Shown piece after piece: positions 34,099 to 46,947 of a DNA stretch of 64,000 bases. Every line of letters starts with the position of its first letter. Within the stretch, counting starts at the first letter, position 1. This DNA comes from Ottelia alismoides (taxonomy: Eukaryota > Streptophyta > Magnoliopsida > Alismatales > Hydrocharitaceae). The position numbers and the translations under genes are program-made. The notes below the pieces were generated by a model that was not told the DNA's origin, ran no database searches, and worked only from the letters and a program-made list of their open reading frames with translations. The stretch is from positions 186,001 to 250,000 of the forward strand of contig JAZKJV010006041.1 in the NCBI GenBank assembly GCA_037367405.1, written 5' to 3'.

Positions 34099-37086
34099 TG
34101 TGAAATCCCGAATTTTTTTTCTTTAAAAATCTGGAGTATTCTTGGCATCCAAAAATTTTAATAAATCACACCATTACGTGGATCTCGTCGAGATCTTTCC
34201 AACGAGCCCAAGAACACCAATTCCGACATTCCTAGCTCAAGTTATCATTGTTTTACGTATCATAATCGGGACCCATATATGGATCCGAACCGGATCCGAA
34301 TCGAGATCCAAATCCACCTCTCCTTCTATAAATAAGAGATGGTAGGCTGCTCTCTCAAAGCCCTAGCCTCCACCATCTTTCCCTCTCCTTGGAGCACCAC
34401 CATCCTGATCGATTTTATCATCGGAGGGCTGCCGTCGAAATCGGAAGAGCTCCGATCGAAGATCCGCGAACACCATCACGTAGGAAAGCTCGAGGTCACC
34501 TCCGCACACGCATTCGCGCTACCATCGAGATACGGAAAAATCTTTTCCGTGTGAGAGGAGATCCCGAGGGAACATCCTCGGAGGTAACGACGTTATACCT
34601 TCCTCTTGCTGTTGGTTTCATACGACTTTTGTGCCCATATGATTGAGCATGTTTAGAGCCTTGGTTATCCTTATTATATGCTTCATATACTAGTAATGAT
34701 GAATATCTCCCTCTTGCTGTGGTTTCACACGATTCTTACTGTTAACCCCACTTAGTGGTGGTATGGATATCAATTTTGTTTTATTCCCTCGTGAGTAATC
34801 GAAATGGAGAGGCTATATGATCTTGTAGTAATTGTCAAATCTATCTTGCTATACAGATTTCTATCACATATTCCATCTCGGATGCATATACAATGAAGGC
34901 TATTGTATATGTTATGGTTACGTTGATCACAATTAAGGTCATGTGATAACGTATGTGTATGTTTAATTTCACTTTTTGATTTTCTTTTCAAGGATTCAGC
35001 AATCATGTTATACGTGTTTTTAATCTCAGAATTTTAGGATATGTGAATTTTATTGTGGCTTTGCGTATTCCAAAAAAAACGGAGCTAAATCCATGCAAAT
35101 TGTTAATTATTACAAAACCGTCCATTACCCATTGAATTGGTAATAATGTCTTCTTTAATTGGATAATAACGTATATCATGGATATAATTGTTTGGTAAGA
35201 TGTTTTGATAATCCTATGTATTTTGTTCGTAGATGCTCACGTACTTGTGTTTTTTTTTTGGTCGAAACGGATGTGATTAATACTCAGACGCTCTTAAGAT
35301 AAATCTAACAAAAAATAGTATAATCATCATCTGTTTGTTTACCAATGATTGATAATTTTATAAAAACAAATATACAGATAGACCATTAAGATGAAGATAT
35401 TTTTTTATTGGTGCCCATCGACCACCTTTCGGTTGCTAATTGTTTATATAAAATTTCGATATGTTACTTTTTATGCACAGTAAATTGTTAAATTGTTGTT
35501 TCAAAATAAGAGATAGGTGTTTTGTGTGGATAAGATTGATCCAAAAGTTTCCTAATTGAATTATAAGAAAGATAGTAGGATTCGATTTGAATCGCAAATA
35601 TAATTAAAATGTTATGCTCCAATCATATTAGGATGTTTCAGTTTTTAATGACAATGAGCAAGTATATCCTATCGTACAATGTTATAACCAGAGATTGGGG
35701 TGGGTTTAGACCAAACCTGTTTAATCCAAGATCTATTGTTTGTATTATTGTTTAGAAATATCACGCGTATATACCACATATTAGTGATAACGTGTATACC
35801 TCCAATGATGATGCTTCACATTCTAAAAATAAACATGGCAATAGTGATAATTCCGAATGGTCTCTTTATGACTCCACATGACTACGCCAAATATTTTAGA
35901 TTTATGGTGGCTCGCTAATGTTGGTCATATTGCTTAGTGATTATTATTCCACGAGTTCTAGGGTGATCGGATAGTTGGAGTTAGGTGCTCAAGGGATTGG
36001 GCATGCACCCTTGGGCCTCGGAGAGATGCCTTGAAGGTCACGACCCCAACGGACGAGTTGGATGACACGTTGCACCTAGCAGCCCGGTAGCATCCGGAGT
36101 CGCTCGACGGAGTAGGCAGGTGGCGTGGTTGGCGTTCTTGATTTCACACTTATACACGATATTAGGACTCGGAGTAGAATTGGGTGTGGCCGCATCAAAT
36201 TCTATTCAGAGTAATAGTATTGTGAGAGGTGTTCCGGGATATGGTTTGAAGTTGAAGAATTTGAGGTTGAAATACTTGGAGGTTTATCCAAGATGACAAA
36301 CAAGTTCCCGCGTAGCGGAGGCATGCGAGTCGCGTACTTGCATGTGCTAAAATAATACGAGAAATGATTATTGATCGGGTGTCGGAAAATGTATACTGTT
36401 GTGAACTCTAATCAATTTGTAGAAATATCAAGATTATGGTGGTTATACTTAAATGATTATTATATAAATAAATAAAAGTAAATAATTATGAGATCCAATG
36501 TGAATTAGGATGACTTGGTGTTCTTTCAAAATTTTTTCAATAGATGCATGTGCCATTAAATAAAGTTGAGTATACATTCTTTTCTTACCCCTGCATTAGT
36601 CAGTATAGTGTTTGTTTCGTTACTGGGCAATTGCTCATAACGTTACCCTCGTGTGAACCCAACAGGTATATCGGAGCAGCCGCCGCCACAGTAGCGGTCT
36701 TTGGAAGAGATCGGACTTTTCCCTCGTCATACTTGCATCAGACAGGGTGTGTCCTACTAGAGTAACTTATTTACGTCCGCACTATTTTTTTGTTATTCTT
36801 GAGAGACATTGTAGCTACATATGTGGAGAGCTTCTTATACAAAATTATAACCATACGATGTATCTCATTTTGTGGACATGGACTTGATGATTTGGTTATC
36901 AATGAGAATGGATGGTGCATTTTTCTTTCCATTTCATATTATTCTCATGTTGTTATTTATATTTCAAATGTTAATCTAATGTGCATAAGATGGTCTGCTG
37001 AGTATCATAGATCATGGGCGTATTTGGACCGTAGGTCCGACGCTCCCGTCTCGTCGGTTTCGTAGCCGGAGGGACGGGACGTCACA
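34099..37086 (+). mobile_element. 5' LTR of the gypsy element
   Basis: TGTGAAATCCCG ... GGACGTCACA. It has a GATCTCGTCGAGATC palindrome at 34181-34195, a TATA-like TATAAATAAG near 34327, and a GC-richer leader after it. Short ORFs repeated in both LTRs (e.g. 36544-36765 and 44518-44739; 36790-37065 and 44764-45039) are LTR sequence without known domains. Confidence 0.97.
34327..34336 (+). promoter_or_regulatory. putative TATA box of the gypsy LTR
   Basis: TATAAATAAG followed ~30 bp on by a pyrimidine-containing leader. The same motif is in the 3' LTR near 42301. The promoter role is inferred. Confidence 0.55.
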
Positions 37087-37088
37087 GA

Positions 37089-37100
37089 TGGTATCAGAGC
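37089..37100 (+). promoter_or_regulatory. primer binding site, initiator tRNA-Met
   Basis: TGGTATCAGAGC, two bases after the LTR, is the standard complement of plant initiator tRNA-Met. Confidence 0.97.
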
Positions 37101-37284
37101 ACGATACTCCATTCTCTCTTTTGCATATTAGAATTGTTAACAATATTTGAAATATAAATATAGTGACAGAGTCTCTTGACCTTGTCATTAGTAAGGAGAA
37201 TAATTAAAGTCATGTTTAAAGTGTCCATTGTCTCTCGAATCATAGAAATAATTTTTTTATATATAATGATTCTCGCAGGGAATC

Positions 37285-40200
37285 ATGCCGCCTCGTGTTG
37301 ACCCTGATATTGCACAGCAGTTGGCTTTGCTAGTTCAGGCCGTACAGGGTATACAACAACGTCAGGAGGTATTGGAGCAAAGGCTCCTCCAGTAGGATGA
37401 TTCCTCGTACCAGCCCTCTCGTGAGGATGAGGGCAGTGTTCATCCTTCGGTGTCTCTGGACCCGGAAGGATCAGATGACCTAGAGACGCTGCAGAAACAT
37501 CAGACGACCTACGCAGCATATCAGAGATCTAAGGTGCCACAATTCTTTGGCACCGGCACACCAGATGAGGCTGAGCTATGGCTGGACCACGTATCTAAGG
37601 TGTTGAGGATGATTCATGCTCCTGAAGAGTCTTGGCTTACATTTGTGGAGTTCTCACTAGCAGGTTATGCTGAGCGTTGGTGGTTCGCCACCAAGGAACA
37701 TCTGGAGGATCCCATAACATGGGAAATTTTTCTTGATGAGTTCCGTAGTCAGTTTTATCCTGATCACTGGGTTGAGGATCAGAGGAGGTTATTTGCTGAG
37801 CTGAAGCAGGGGTCAATGACGGCCCAAGAGTATCTCATTCGTTACACTGAACTCTCCCGCCACTCACCAGCAACTACTGCTTTTCCCGAGGAGAATTTAC
37901 AGAAGTTTATCCGGGGACTGCGTGATGATGTGCAGCACCAGCTATCTGCATTAGATTTCACTTCCATCAAGGAGGTAGCTGCTAAAGCTACCAAAATGGA
38001 GGCAACCCAGAGTCGGCTTCAGGGGAGTCCATCACATTTCCAACCACCTCAGCCCACGAGATCTGCTCGTCGAGATTTCTACAGAACTCGTAGAGAGCGT
38101 CGTTTCCACCCAGTGGCTACTACTCCTACCGTTAGCAGATTTGCCCCTACACCTACTTTGGGGCAGGGTTTGGCGAGCCGGGGTACTACTTCCTTCCGCT
38201 CTTCGACACACTCACAGAGCCGTAAGACAGGAGGTGCTAGCCTTGTCTCAGGAGGCTCCTTCTCTCAGTCAGGAGATCGCAGATGTTTCCACTGCCAACA
38301 GCCGGGCCATTTCAAGGCCAAGTGTCCTTTACTTGCCAGCAACTTCGGTGGCCATCCACCAAGTATACGACCAACTTTCTCTTCTGCACAGTCACACGGA
38401 TCAGTTTCCCGCCGTGGGGGTCGAGGTTTTCAACGTCCTCCACCACGACCAACCTTCAGTGCTGCAGGTTCTAACGCCCCTCCACAGCCTCAGGGACAGT
38501 TGAACGCAATCACACAGGAGCAGGCCCACGCCTCAGGAGCTGTAGTGCGAGGTATGATTTCAGTGCATGGTATATCATTACATGCTTTATTTGATTCGGG
38601 AGCTATGCACTCCTTTTTAGCACATCGATTAGTGCCCAAGTTAGATAAAGAGCCAGTCTGTGTTCCATCTCCATACTACATCAAGGGCCCAGGGGGCCAA
38701 TTATTCATAGTGCGACAAGCAGTGGAGAATGTAGCAGTGCAGATCGGCGGACACATATTGCCCGCATATCTCTTACTCATTCAGTTAGAAGATTTTGATG
38801 TCATCCTAGGTATGGATTGGCTCGAGCATTATCACGCATGCCTTGATTGCTTCGAGAAGACGATAGTGTTCCGTCTCCCAGGCATACCTACCTTTCAGTT
38901 TGATGGACGTACCTCAGATAGTGAGGTCTTATATGTTTCGGCATTGAAGGCCCAACACATGCTCGATCAGGGTTGCATAGGTTTTCTCGCCCATATTGTG
39001 GAGTTACCCGTCGAAGATCGTATGATTGAAGACGTCAAAATTGTACGAGATTTTCCTGATGTATTCCCAGAGGAATTACCTGGACTACCACCAAAAAGGG
39101 AGATCGAGTTCGAGATTACTTTGATACCCGACACGCAACCGATCTCCATTCCTCCATATAGAATGGCACCAGCCGAACTCAGGGAACTCAAAGTACAGCT
39201 GCAGGAATTATTGGAAAAGGGATTTATACGTCCCAGTACATCACCTTGGGGAGCACCGGTCCTCTTCGTAAAGAAGAAGGATGGGTCTATGCGTTTGTGC
39301 ATCGACTATAGGCAATTGAATAAAAGGACGGTAAAGAACCGTTACCCACTTCCACGAATAGATGATCTTTTCGATCAATTGCAAGGTGCAGCAGTATTCT
39401 CAAAGATTGACCTACGATCGGGTTATCATCAATTGAAAATTAAGGACGCGGATGTGCTTAAATCTGCTTTTCGTACCAGATACGGCCACTATGAGTTTGT
39501 GGTTATGCCGTTTGGACTCACGAACGCACCTGCTGCGTTCATGGACATGATGAACAGAATTTTCCGTCCATACTTAGATCGTTTTGTGGTGGTGTTCATT
39601 GATGATATCTTGATCTACTCACGTGATGAGCATGAGCATGAGCAGCATCTGCGTATTATTCTTGAGACACTCAGAGAACACAAGTTGTATGCAAAATACA
39701 GCAAGTGTGAATTTTGGCTTACCGAAGTAGCTTTCCTCGGTCATGTAATTTCAGGAGCAGGGGTGGCGGTTGATCCAGCCAAGATAGAGGCAGTCATGTC
39801 CTGGGAGCAGCCCAAGACAGTTACTGAGATACGCAGTTTCTTAGGCCTTGCCGGCTACTACAGGCGTTTTGTTAGGGGCTTCTCACAGCTAGCTCTACCC
39901 CTTACTCGTCTGACACAGAAAGATGTCCCTTTCTTTTGGAGCGACAAGTGCGAGCTGAGCTTTCGTACATTGAAAGAAAGACTGACCAGTGCTCCGATTC
40001 TCACCCTTCCTTCAGGCCCCTTAGACTTTACAGTGTATACTGATGCATCAAAGGAGGGTTTAGGAGCCGTGTTGATGCAACGTGGTCATGTCGTGGCATA
40101 TGCATCACGACAATTAAAGAATCATGAACGGAACTACCCTACTCATGACTTGGAGTTGGCAGCTATAGTCTTCGCGTTGAAGATATGGCGTCACTATTTA

Positions 40201-41952
40201 TATGGGGTCACATTTGAGATTTTTACAGATCACAAGAGTCTCAAATATATCTTTGACCAGCGAGAGTTGAATATGAGGCAAAGGCGATGGATGGAGCTGT
40301 TGAAGGATTATGACTGCACTATCTCTTACCATCCGGGTAAGGGGAATGTAGTGGCAGATGCTTTGAGTAGAAGAGCACATACCGAGGGCACCGCAGCATG
40401 GCTACAGACATGGGATATGCTCGCAACACTTAGTGAGTGGCACCCCTTTGACAGTACTACAGACGCTGTAACTGTACCTGCCAAGTATAGTGGACTATGG
40501 GATAGGATTGTGCATGGTCAGCAAACAGATCAAAAATTACAAGACTTATTCCATCGATGCCTGAAGGAGGAGTTTGATGGATTCAGAGTATGTGAGTCCA
40601 TCTTATGGAAGGGGGACCGTGTCTGTGTCCCTGATGATGGCGAGTTAAGGAGAGACATCCTAGATGAGGCTCATTGTTCTAGATTATCTATCCATCCAGG
40701 GAGCACCAAGATGTATAGAGACCTCCGTCAACACTTCTGGTGGGAGGGGATGAAGAGAGATGTTGTAGAATATGTTACTCGTTGCCTTACGTGCCAATTG
40801 GTGAAGGCAGAGCACAAGCGTCCTCCTGGCTTGTTACAGTCACTACCTATTCCGTTGTGGAAATGGGAGAGTATCTCTATGGATTTCGTGACATCCTTGC
40901 CTCGTACAGTAGGTGGACATGATGCCATTTGGGTTATTGTGGACAGGTTGACCAAGTCTGCACATTTCATTCCCGTGAACATGACATGCACTCCGGTAGA
41001 TCTGGCCAAGTTATATATTCAACATGTTATTCGCTTGCATGGGATTCCCAAGGAGGTTGTATCTGACAGAGACTCTCGTTTTACATCGCATTATTGGGGA
41101 GAATTCATGAAGGCCCTAAAAACTGAACTATGTCTTAGTTCAGCCTATCATCCACAGACTGATGGGCAATCAGAGAGAACAATCCAGACCCTTGAAGACC
41201 TACTCAGAGCATGTGCCATTGAGTGGCAAGGATCTTGGAAGGACCACCTTCCTTTGGTAGAGTTCACTTATAACAACAGCTACCATGCTAGTATTGGCAT
41301 GGCGCCTTTTGAGGCATTGTATGGACGGAGGTGCACCACTCCCTTGTGTTGGCAGGAAGTGGGTGACAAGGGTATTTATTCCACTCAGATAATCGAGGAC
41401 ACAACAAGAGCAGTGGAGACGGCTAGGAAGAAACTATTGACTGCACAGAGCCGTCAGAAGAGCTATGCTGATCAGAGACGTCGTGATCTTGAATTTGACA
41501 CTGGAGACTTTGTATTCTTAAAAGTATCTCCAATGAAAGGTATTCAGAGATTTGGTGTTAAGGGCAAGTTGGCACCACGGTTCGTTGGCCCTTTCGAGAT
41601 TTTATCTCGTATTGGAAAGGTAGCATACCAAGTAGCACTCCCCCCTCACTTGGCAGGCATGCACGATGTATTCCATGTGTCAAACCTCCGGAAGTATATC
41701 CGAGACCCTCGACATGTGATTAGCTATGAGGACCTCGTGGTTGAACCAAATTTATCTTTTCCTGAGGCACCCGTGCAGATTTTAGACCGGGCGGTCAAGA
41801 GGTTACGACGGAAAGACATCCCTTTAGTGAAGGTATTGTGGCAAAGTCAGAATGTTGAGGAGGCCACTTGGGAACCTGAGGCAGATATGCGACAGAAATA
41901 CCCCTATCTTTTTGAAGGTATGTTCACGAAACCCTATTTCAATCCTCTTTAA
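37285..41952 (+). CDS. gypsy gag-pol polyprotein with one premature stop
   Basis: The natural start is ATG 37285, 185 bases after the primer site. The frame meets TAG at 37393-37395 (codon 37) and is then open to TAA 41952. Counting residues from 37450: retrotransposon gag domain about 30-150 ([12 protein letters not shown]); CCHC zinc knuckle 277-293 ([14 protein letters not shown]); aspartic protease with DSGA near 381; reverse transcriptase about 555-735 with FIDD at 716-719; RNase H from D865 (YTDAS) to about 980; integrase with HHCC finger about 1080-1120 and catalytic D1145, D1206, E1242 (D-D-35-E); C-terminal chromodomain about 1441-1490 (ATWEPEADM). This order and the chromodomain place it in the Tekay/Del chromoviruses. 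Everything after the gag stop looks intact. Expression would need readthrough or downstream initiation. Confidence 0.96.
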
Positions 41953-42071
41953 GATTTTTATGGGTTTCGTTCTCTTTAAGATTTTTTTTATGCCTAAATC
42001 TACACCACATTCAAAACCCATACGTCAAATCCTACGTCTCGAGGACGAGACTTCCTTTAAGATTTTTATGA
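41953..42071 (+). other. 3' untranslated segment of gypsy with hairpin but no classical polypurine tract
   Basis: GTCTCG (42036-42041) and CGAGAC (42046-42051) pair around AGGA, as expected upstream of a tract. The bases before the LTR are instead CTTTAAGATTTTTATGA. The phrase CTTTAAGATTTTTATG occurs at 41947 and 42055, with a longer-T variant at 41974. Confidence 0.75.
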
Positions 42072-45060
42072 TGTGAAATCCCGAATTTTTTTTCTTTAAA
42101 AATCTGGAGTATTCTTGGCATCCAAAAATTTTAATAAATCACACCATTACGTGGATCTCGTCGAGATCTTTCCAACGAGCCCAAGAACACCCAATTCCGA
42201 CATTCCTAGCTCAAGTTATCATTGTTTTACGTATCATAATCGGGACCCATATATGGATCCGAACCGGATCCGAATCGAGATCCAAATCCACCTCTCCTTC
42301 TATAAATAAGAGATGGTAGGCTGCTCTCTCAAAGCCCTAGCCACCACCATCTTTCCCTCTCCTTGGAGCACCACCATCTTGATCGATTTTATCATCGGAG
42401 GGCTGCCGTCGAAATCGGAAGAGCTCCGATCGAAGATCCGCGAACACCATCACGTAGGAAAGCTCGAGGTCACCTCCGCACACGCATTCGCGCTACCATC
42501 GAGATACGGAAAAATCTTTTCCGTGTGAGAGGAGATCCCGAGGGAACATCCTCGGAGGTAACGACGTTATACCTTCCTCTTGCTGTTGGTTTCATACGAC
42601 TTTTGTGCCCATATGATTGAGCATGTTTAGAGCCTTGGTTATCCTTATTATATGCTTCATATACTAGTAATGATGAATATCTCCCTCTTGCTGTGGTTTC
42701 ACACGATTCTTACTGTTAACCCCACTTAGTGGTAGTATGGATATCAATTTTGTTTTATTCCCTCGTGAGTAATCGAAATGGAGAGGCTATATGATCTTGT
42801 AGTAATTGTCAAATCTATCTTGCTATACAGATTTCTATCACATATTCCATCTCGGATGCATATACAATGAAGGCTATTGTATATGTTATGGTTACGTTGA
42901 TCACAATTAAGGTCATGTGATAACGTATGTGTATGTTTAATTTCACTTTTTGATTTTCTTTTCAAGGATTCAGCAATCATGTTATACGTGTTTTTAATCT
43001 CAGAATTTTAGGATATGTGAATTTTATTGTGGCTTTGCGTATTCCAAAAAAAAACGGAGCTAAATCCATGCAAATTGTTAATTATTACAAAACCGTCCAT
43101 TACCCATTGAATTGGTAATAATGTCTTCTTTAATTGGATAATAACGTATATCATGGATATAATTGTTTGGTAAGATGTTTTGATAATCCTATGTATTTTG
43201 TTCGTAGATGCTCACGTACTTGTGTTTTTTTTGGTCGAAACGGATGTGATTAATACTCAGACGCTCTTAAGATAAATCTAACAAAAAATAGTATAATCAT
43301 CATCTGTTTGTTTACCAATGATTGATAATTTTATAAAAACAAATATACAGATAGACCATTAAGATGAAGATATTTTTTTATTGGTGCCCATCGACCACCT
43401 TTCGGTTGCTAATTGTTTATATAAAATTTCGATATGTTACTTTTTATGCACAGTAAATTGTTAAATTGTTGTTTCAAAATAAGAGATAGGTGTTTTGTGT
43501 GGATAAGATTGATCCAAAAGTTTCCTAATTGAATTATAAGAAAGATAGTAGGATTCGATTTGAATCGCAAATATAATTAAAATGTTATGCTCCAATCATA
43601 TTAGGATGTTTCAGTTTTTAATGACAATGAGCAAGTATATCCTATCGTACAATGTTATAACCAGAGATTGGGGTGGGTTTAGACCAAACCTGTTTAATCC
43701 AAGATCTATTGTTTGTATTATTGTTTAGAAATATCACGCGTATATACCACATATTAGTGATAACGTGTATACCTCCAATGATGATGCTTCACATTCTAAA
43801 AATAAACATGGCAATAGTGATAATTCCGAATGGTCTCTTTATGACTCCACATGACTACGCCAAATATTTTAGATTTATGGTGGCTCGCTAATGTTGGTCA
43901 TATTGCTTAGTGATTATTATTCCACGAGTTCTAGGGTGATCGGATAGTTGGAGTTAGGTGCCTCAAGGGATTGGGCATGCACCCTTGGGCCTCGGAGAGA
44001 TGCCTTGAAGGTCACGACCCCAACGGACGAGTTGCATGACACGTTGCACCTAGCAGCCCGGTAGCATCCGGAGTCGCTCGACGGAGTAGGCAGGTGGCGT
44101 GGTTGGCGTTCTTGATTTCGCACTTATACACGATATTAGGACTCGGAGTAGAATTGGGTGTGGCCGCATCAAATTCTATTCAGAGTAATAGTATTGTGAG
44201 AGGTGTTTCGGGATATGGTTTGAAGTTGAAGAATTTGAGGTTGAAATACTTGGAGGTTTATCCAAGATGACAAACAAGTTCCCGCGTAGCGGAGGCCTGC
44301 GAGTCGCGTACTTGCATGTGCTAAAATAATACGAGAAATGATTATTGATCGGGTGTCGGAAAATGTATACTGTTGTGAACTCTAATCAATTTGTAGAAAT
44401 ATCAAGATTATGGTGGTTATACTTAAATGATTATTATATAAATAAATAAAAGTAAATAATTATGAGATCCAATGTGAATTAGGATGACTTGGTGTTCTTT
44501 CAAAATTTTTTCAATAGATGCATGTGCCATTAAATAAAGTTGAGTATACATTCTTTTCTTACCCCTGCATTAGTCAGTATAGTGTTTGTTTCGTTACTGG
44601 GCAATTGCTCATAACGTTACCCTCGTGTGAACCCAACAGGTATATCGGAGCAGCCGCCGCCACAGTAGCGGTCTTTGGAAGAGATCGGACTTTTCCCTCG
44701 TCATACTTGCATCAGACAGGGTGTGTCCTACTAGAGTAACTTATTTACGTCCGCACTATTTTTTTGTTATTCTTGAGAGACATTGTAGCTACATATGTGG
44801 AGAGCTTCTTATACAAAATTATAACCATACGATGTATCTCATTTTGTGGACATGGACTTGATGATTTGGTTATCAATGAGAATGGATGGTGCATTTTTCT
44901 TTCCATTTCATATTATTCTCATGTTGTTATTTATATTTCAAATGTTAATCTAATGTGCATAAGATGGTCTGCTGAGTATCATAGATCATGGGCGTATTTG
45001 GACCGTAGGTCCGACGCTCCCGTCTCGTCGGTTTCGTAGCCGGAGGGACGGGGCGTCACA
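42072..45060 (+). mobile_element. 3' LTR of the gypsy element
   Basis: Near-identical to 34099-37086. Differences noted by eye include C insertions near 42191 and 43962, shorter/longer A and T runs near 43052 and 43227, and single-base changes near 44034, 44120, 44207, 44298 and 45054. Confidence 0.97.
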
Positions 45061-46705
45061 CTCGTCGACCGTCGAGCCACCAATGACTTCATCTCCATCC
45101 ATCCTACGCTCCCTTGCTCCATCGTCTCTTCACCAGCTTCAAGCCTCGTAACCAAGACCGTCCTTCATCAACGACGAGAGGGCACCACTCCACCATCCTC
45201 AACCACCAGCACTCCACGATGGAGCAGCTCCACCCACGCATCCTCCAGGAGCTCCGACCACTCTCTGCGTTGACAATCAACACTATTAACCGGAGCCCCA
45301 CACGATAGCAGTGTCGACTCCTCCGCCAGCAACTGGGTCGCCTGCTCAAAGTCCTCCCACGTGTCGTATACGTGAGGAGGAAGCATCACTACAGAGCACC
45401 CCTCCGCCTAAGTGATCTGCACGTGCGGGTGGATTATTTACATTCAGCCCTTGGAGATCTGCGAGATTTGCACCGAAGTCACCAGCCCAGGGGTCACGTG
45501 GGACACACGTGACCACTGAGACATTTACAGAAATGTCCCTTAAGATTTCAACATTTGCAGCCAGCTCTCGCCAACAATCAAGCACGTGCCTTGCACGTGC
45601 CCTGGTGGACATATTCCCATCATGCCTCGACGCTTTTGCTTATTCACCAGAAGAACCCTCGCTAGCCCAGGGACACGTGAGGAGCATGTGTTCCTTGAAC
45701 ATTTTGACAAAGATACCCCTCAAGGTGTAGGTAATTACACATTAGTCCCTCTCTGCATTATTTTAATTATTTATTATAATTCACACTAACACCCTTGTGT
45801 TCCCCCTTCATTTTGAATTGCTTTATTGCATCATTTTCATTATTAAAAAATAGCATGATGTTCTTTAATTAATTCTCTACATCATGGCATATGTTTGATT
45901 GTGATATGTGGTTAATTAATAATTAAATGTTTTATGGAAAAGTGCATATTTTTCCCACTTTATGCTTCGAAATTCATAATTAATTGACCATTGCTCTAAA
46001 AATAGCCCAAAATTCACGTATTATAGAATTAGATGTTATTACATCGTGCCCAAAATATTTACATTTGCATGCATGGTTTGCCCTATAAAAATCATTTTGC
46101 GTACTTCAATATTTAATTTTAGCAGGTATTAAATCTAATATTTTTGAGGTTAAAGATTTTTCTGAGATCGTCACCTTGTGATAGATCTTGGATAATTTTA
46201 CCCCTTGAAAATATTTAGGTTTACTATTTATTACAATTAATTATTGAACTTGACATTGTTTGCATTCATAAATCCATAAAATATTCATCTTGCATCCAAA
46301 AATTCTAAAAAAATTACAATGTATTCATTTCATCATAATTGTCATCTTGGCCAAGATTCATATTTTTTGGACATCGTTTGATTGATCTTTACATTTTAGT
46401 CCCTAAAATTGGCCATATTTGCATTTTGCATCCCAAAATTGCATTAAAAATACAAAAGTTACCATCTCGAAAACCATGCACGAACTTTGATAGACAAATA
46501 TCTAGGTTGTTCCTTTGCCTCCTTGAGTTTGACCTTGGGACTTGCCCAAGTAAAACAAACATTAAACCACATCGATTGAAAAATGAATTAATTAATTGTG
46601 GTTATTTCTTGACTGATTTTGATTGCCCGTCTACAACGAAACGACATTAATTTTAACCGTACGATAATTCACGACAAATTAACTAGGGCGACTTCAGACT
46701 CATCA
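45061..46705 (+). mobile_element. CTCGT duplication, then right part of the outer element's 3' LTR
   Basis: CTCGT 45061-45065, then sequence homologous to 16030-17667, ending ...GACTCATCA at 46705. Paired CACGTG motifs lie near 45357-45375 and 45582-45600, with a unit array at 45420-45730. The following GTCCC (46706-46710) completes the outer element's target duplication. Confidence 0.9.
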
Positions 46706-46710
46706 GTCCC

Positions 46711-46947
46711 TATCTTTTATGTTTCGGCCAGAGTTTACATGAGGGCCATAGGGACTCCAAAGTAGAGGACCATTCCCTATTCCAGGTTATTCATGTGGTT
46801 TCAAAGGGACTCCAGAGTAGAACACCATTCTCTGTGCTAGATGGGAGACACCCAGTTCTCCGACGAGGAGACTTCTTCAAACTCTATTCTCCAGTGATCA
46901 TGGACTCCAGTATGAGACCCTTCTTCAGAGATATGCGTATGGATAAT
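46711..46947. other. short right flank of the composite
   Basis: Unassigned sequence that would be continuous with 14352 before the outer element inserted. A phrase 'agggactcca' appears twice (46758 and 46807). There is no gene. Confidence 0.4.

Larger units (their letters stand above)
34099..45060 (+). mobile_element. young chromodomain Ty3/gypsy retrotransposon (Tekay/Del type)
   Basis: Complete 10.96-kb element: LTRs of 2988 and 2989 bp, initiator-Met primer site, one gag-pol frame, CTCGT duplications. It lies inside the outer element's 3' LTR. By eye the LTRs differ by about 8 substitutions and 4 small indels, about 0.27%. At an assumed 1.3e-8 substitutions per site per year that is of order 0.1 million years. 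It is the youngest datable insertion here. Confidence 0.97.
14358..46705 (+). mobile_element. outer composite Tat/Athila-like retrotransposon (family Y) with two nested insertions
   Basis: This is one ~32-kb locus bounded by GTCCC duplications. 5' LTR 14358-17667, tRNA-Asp-type primer site 17670, internal region with a broken gag-protease ORF, polypurine tract ending at 32438, 3' LTR 32439-34098 plus 45066-46705. A family Z element (23702-32104) sits in its interior and a gypsy element (34099-45060) in its 3' LTR. Without these it is about 12.9 kb. No reverse transcriptase, RNase H or integrase remains in the Y interior, so it is non-autonomous (TR-GAG-like). The LTR pair looks roughly 8% diverged over the part I compared, making it the oldest layer. 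Confidence 0.88.

Noticed and set aside
36790..37065. 91-codon ORF repeated at 44764-45039
   Set aside because: It is within the gypsy LTRs and identical because the LTRs are; there is no domain and it ends at the LTR edge.
38967..39302. minus-strand ORFs within gag-pol
   Set aside because: Shadows of the real plus-strand frame, which carries all conserved motifs.
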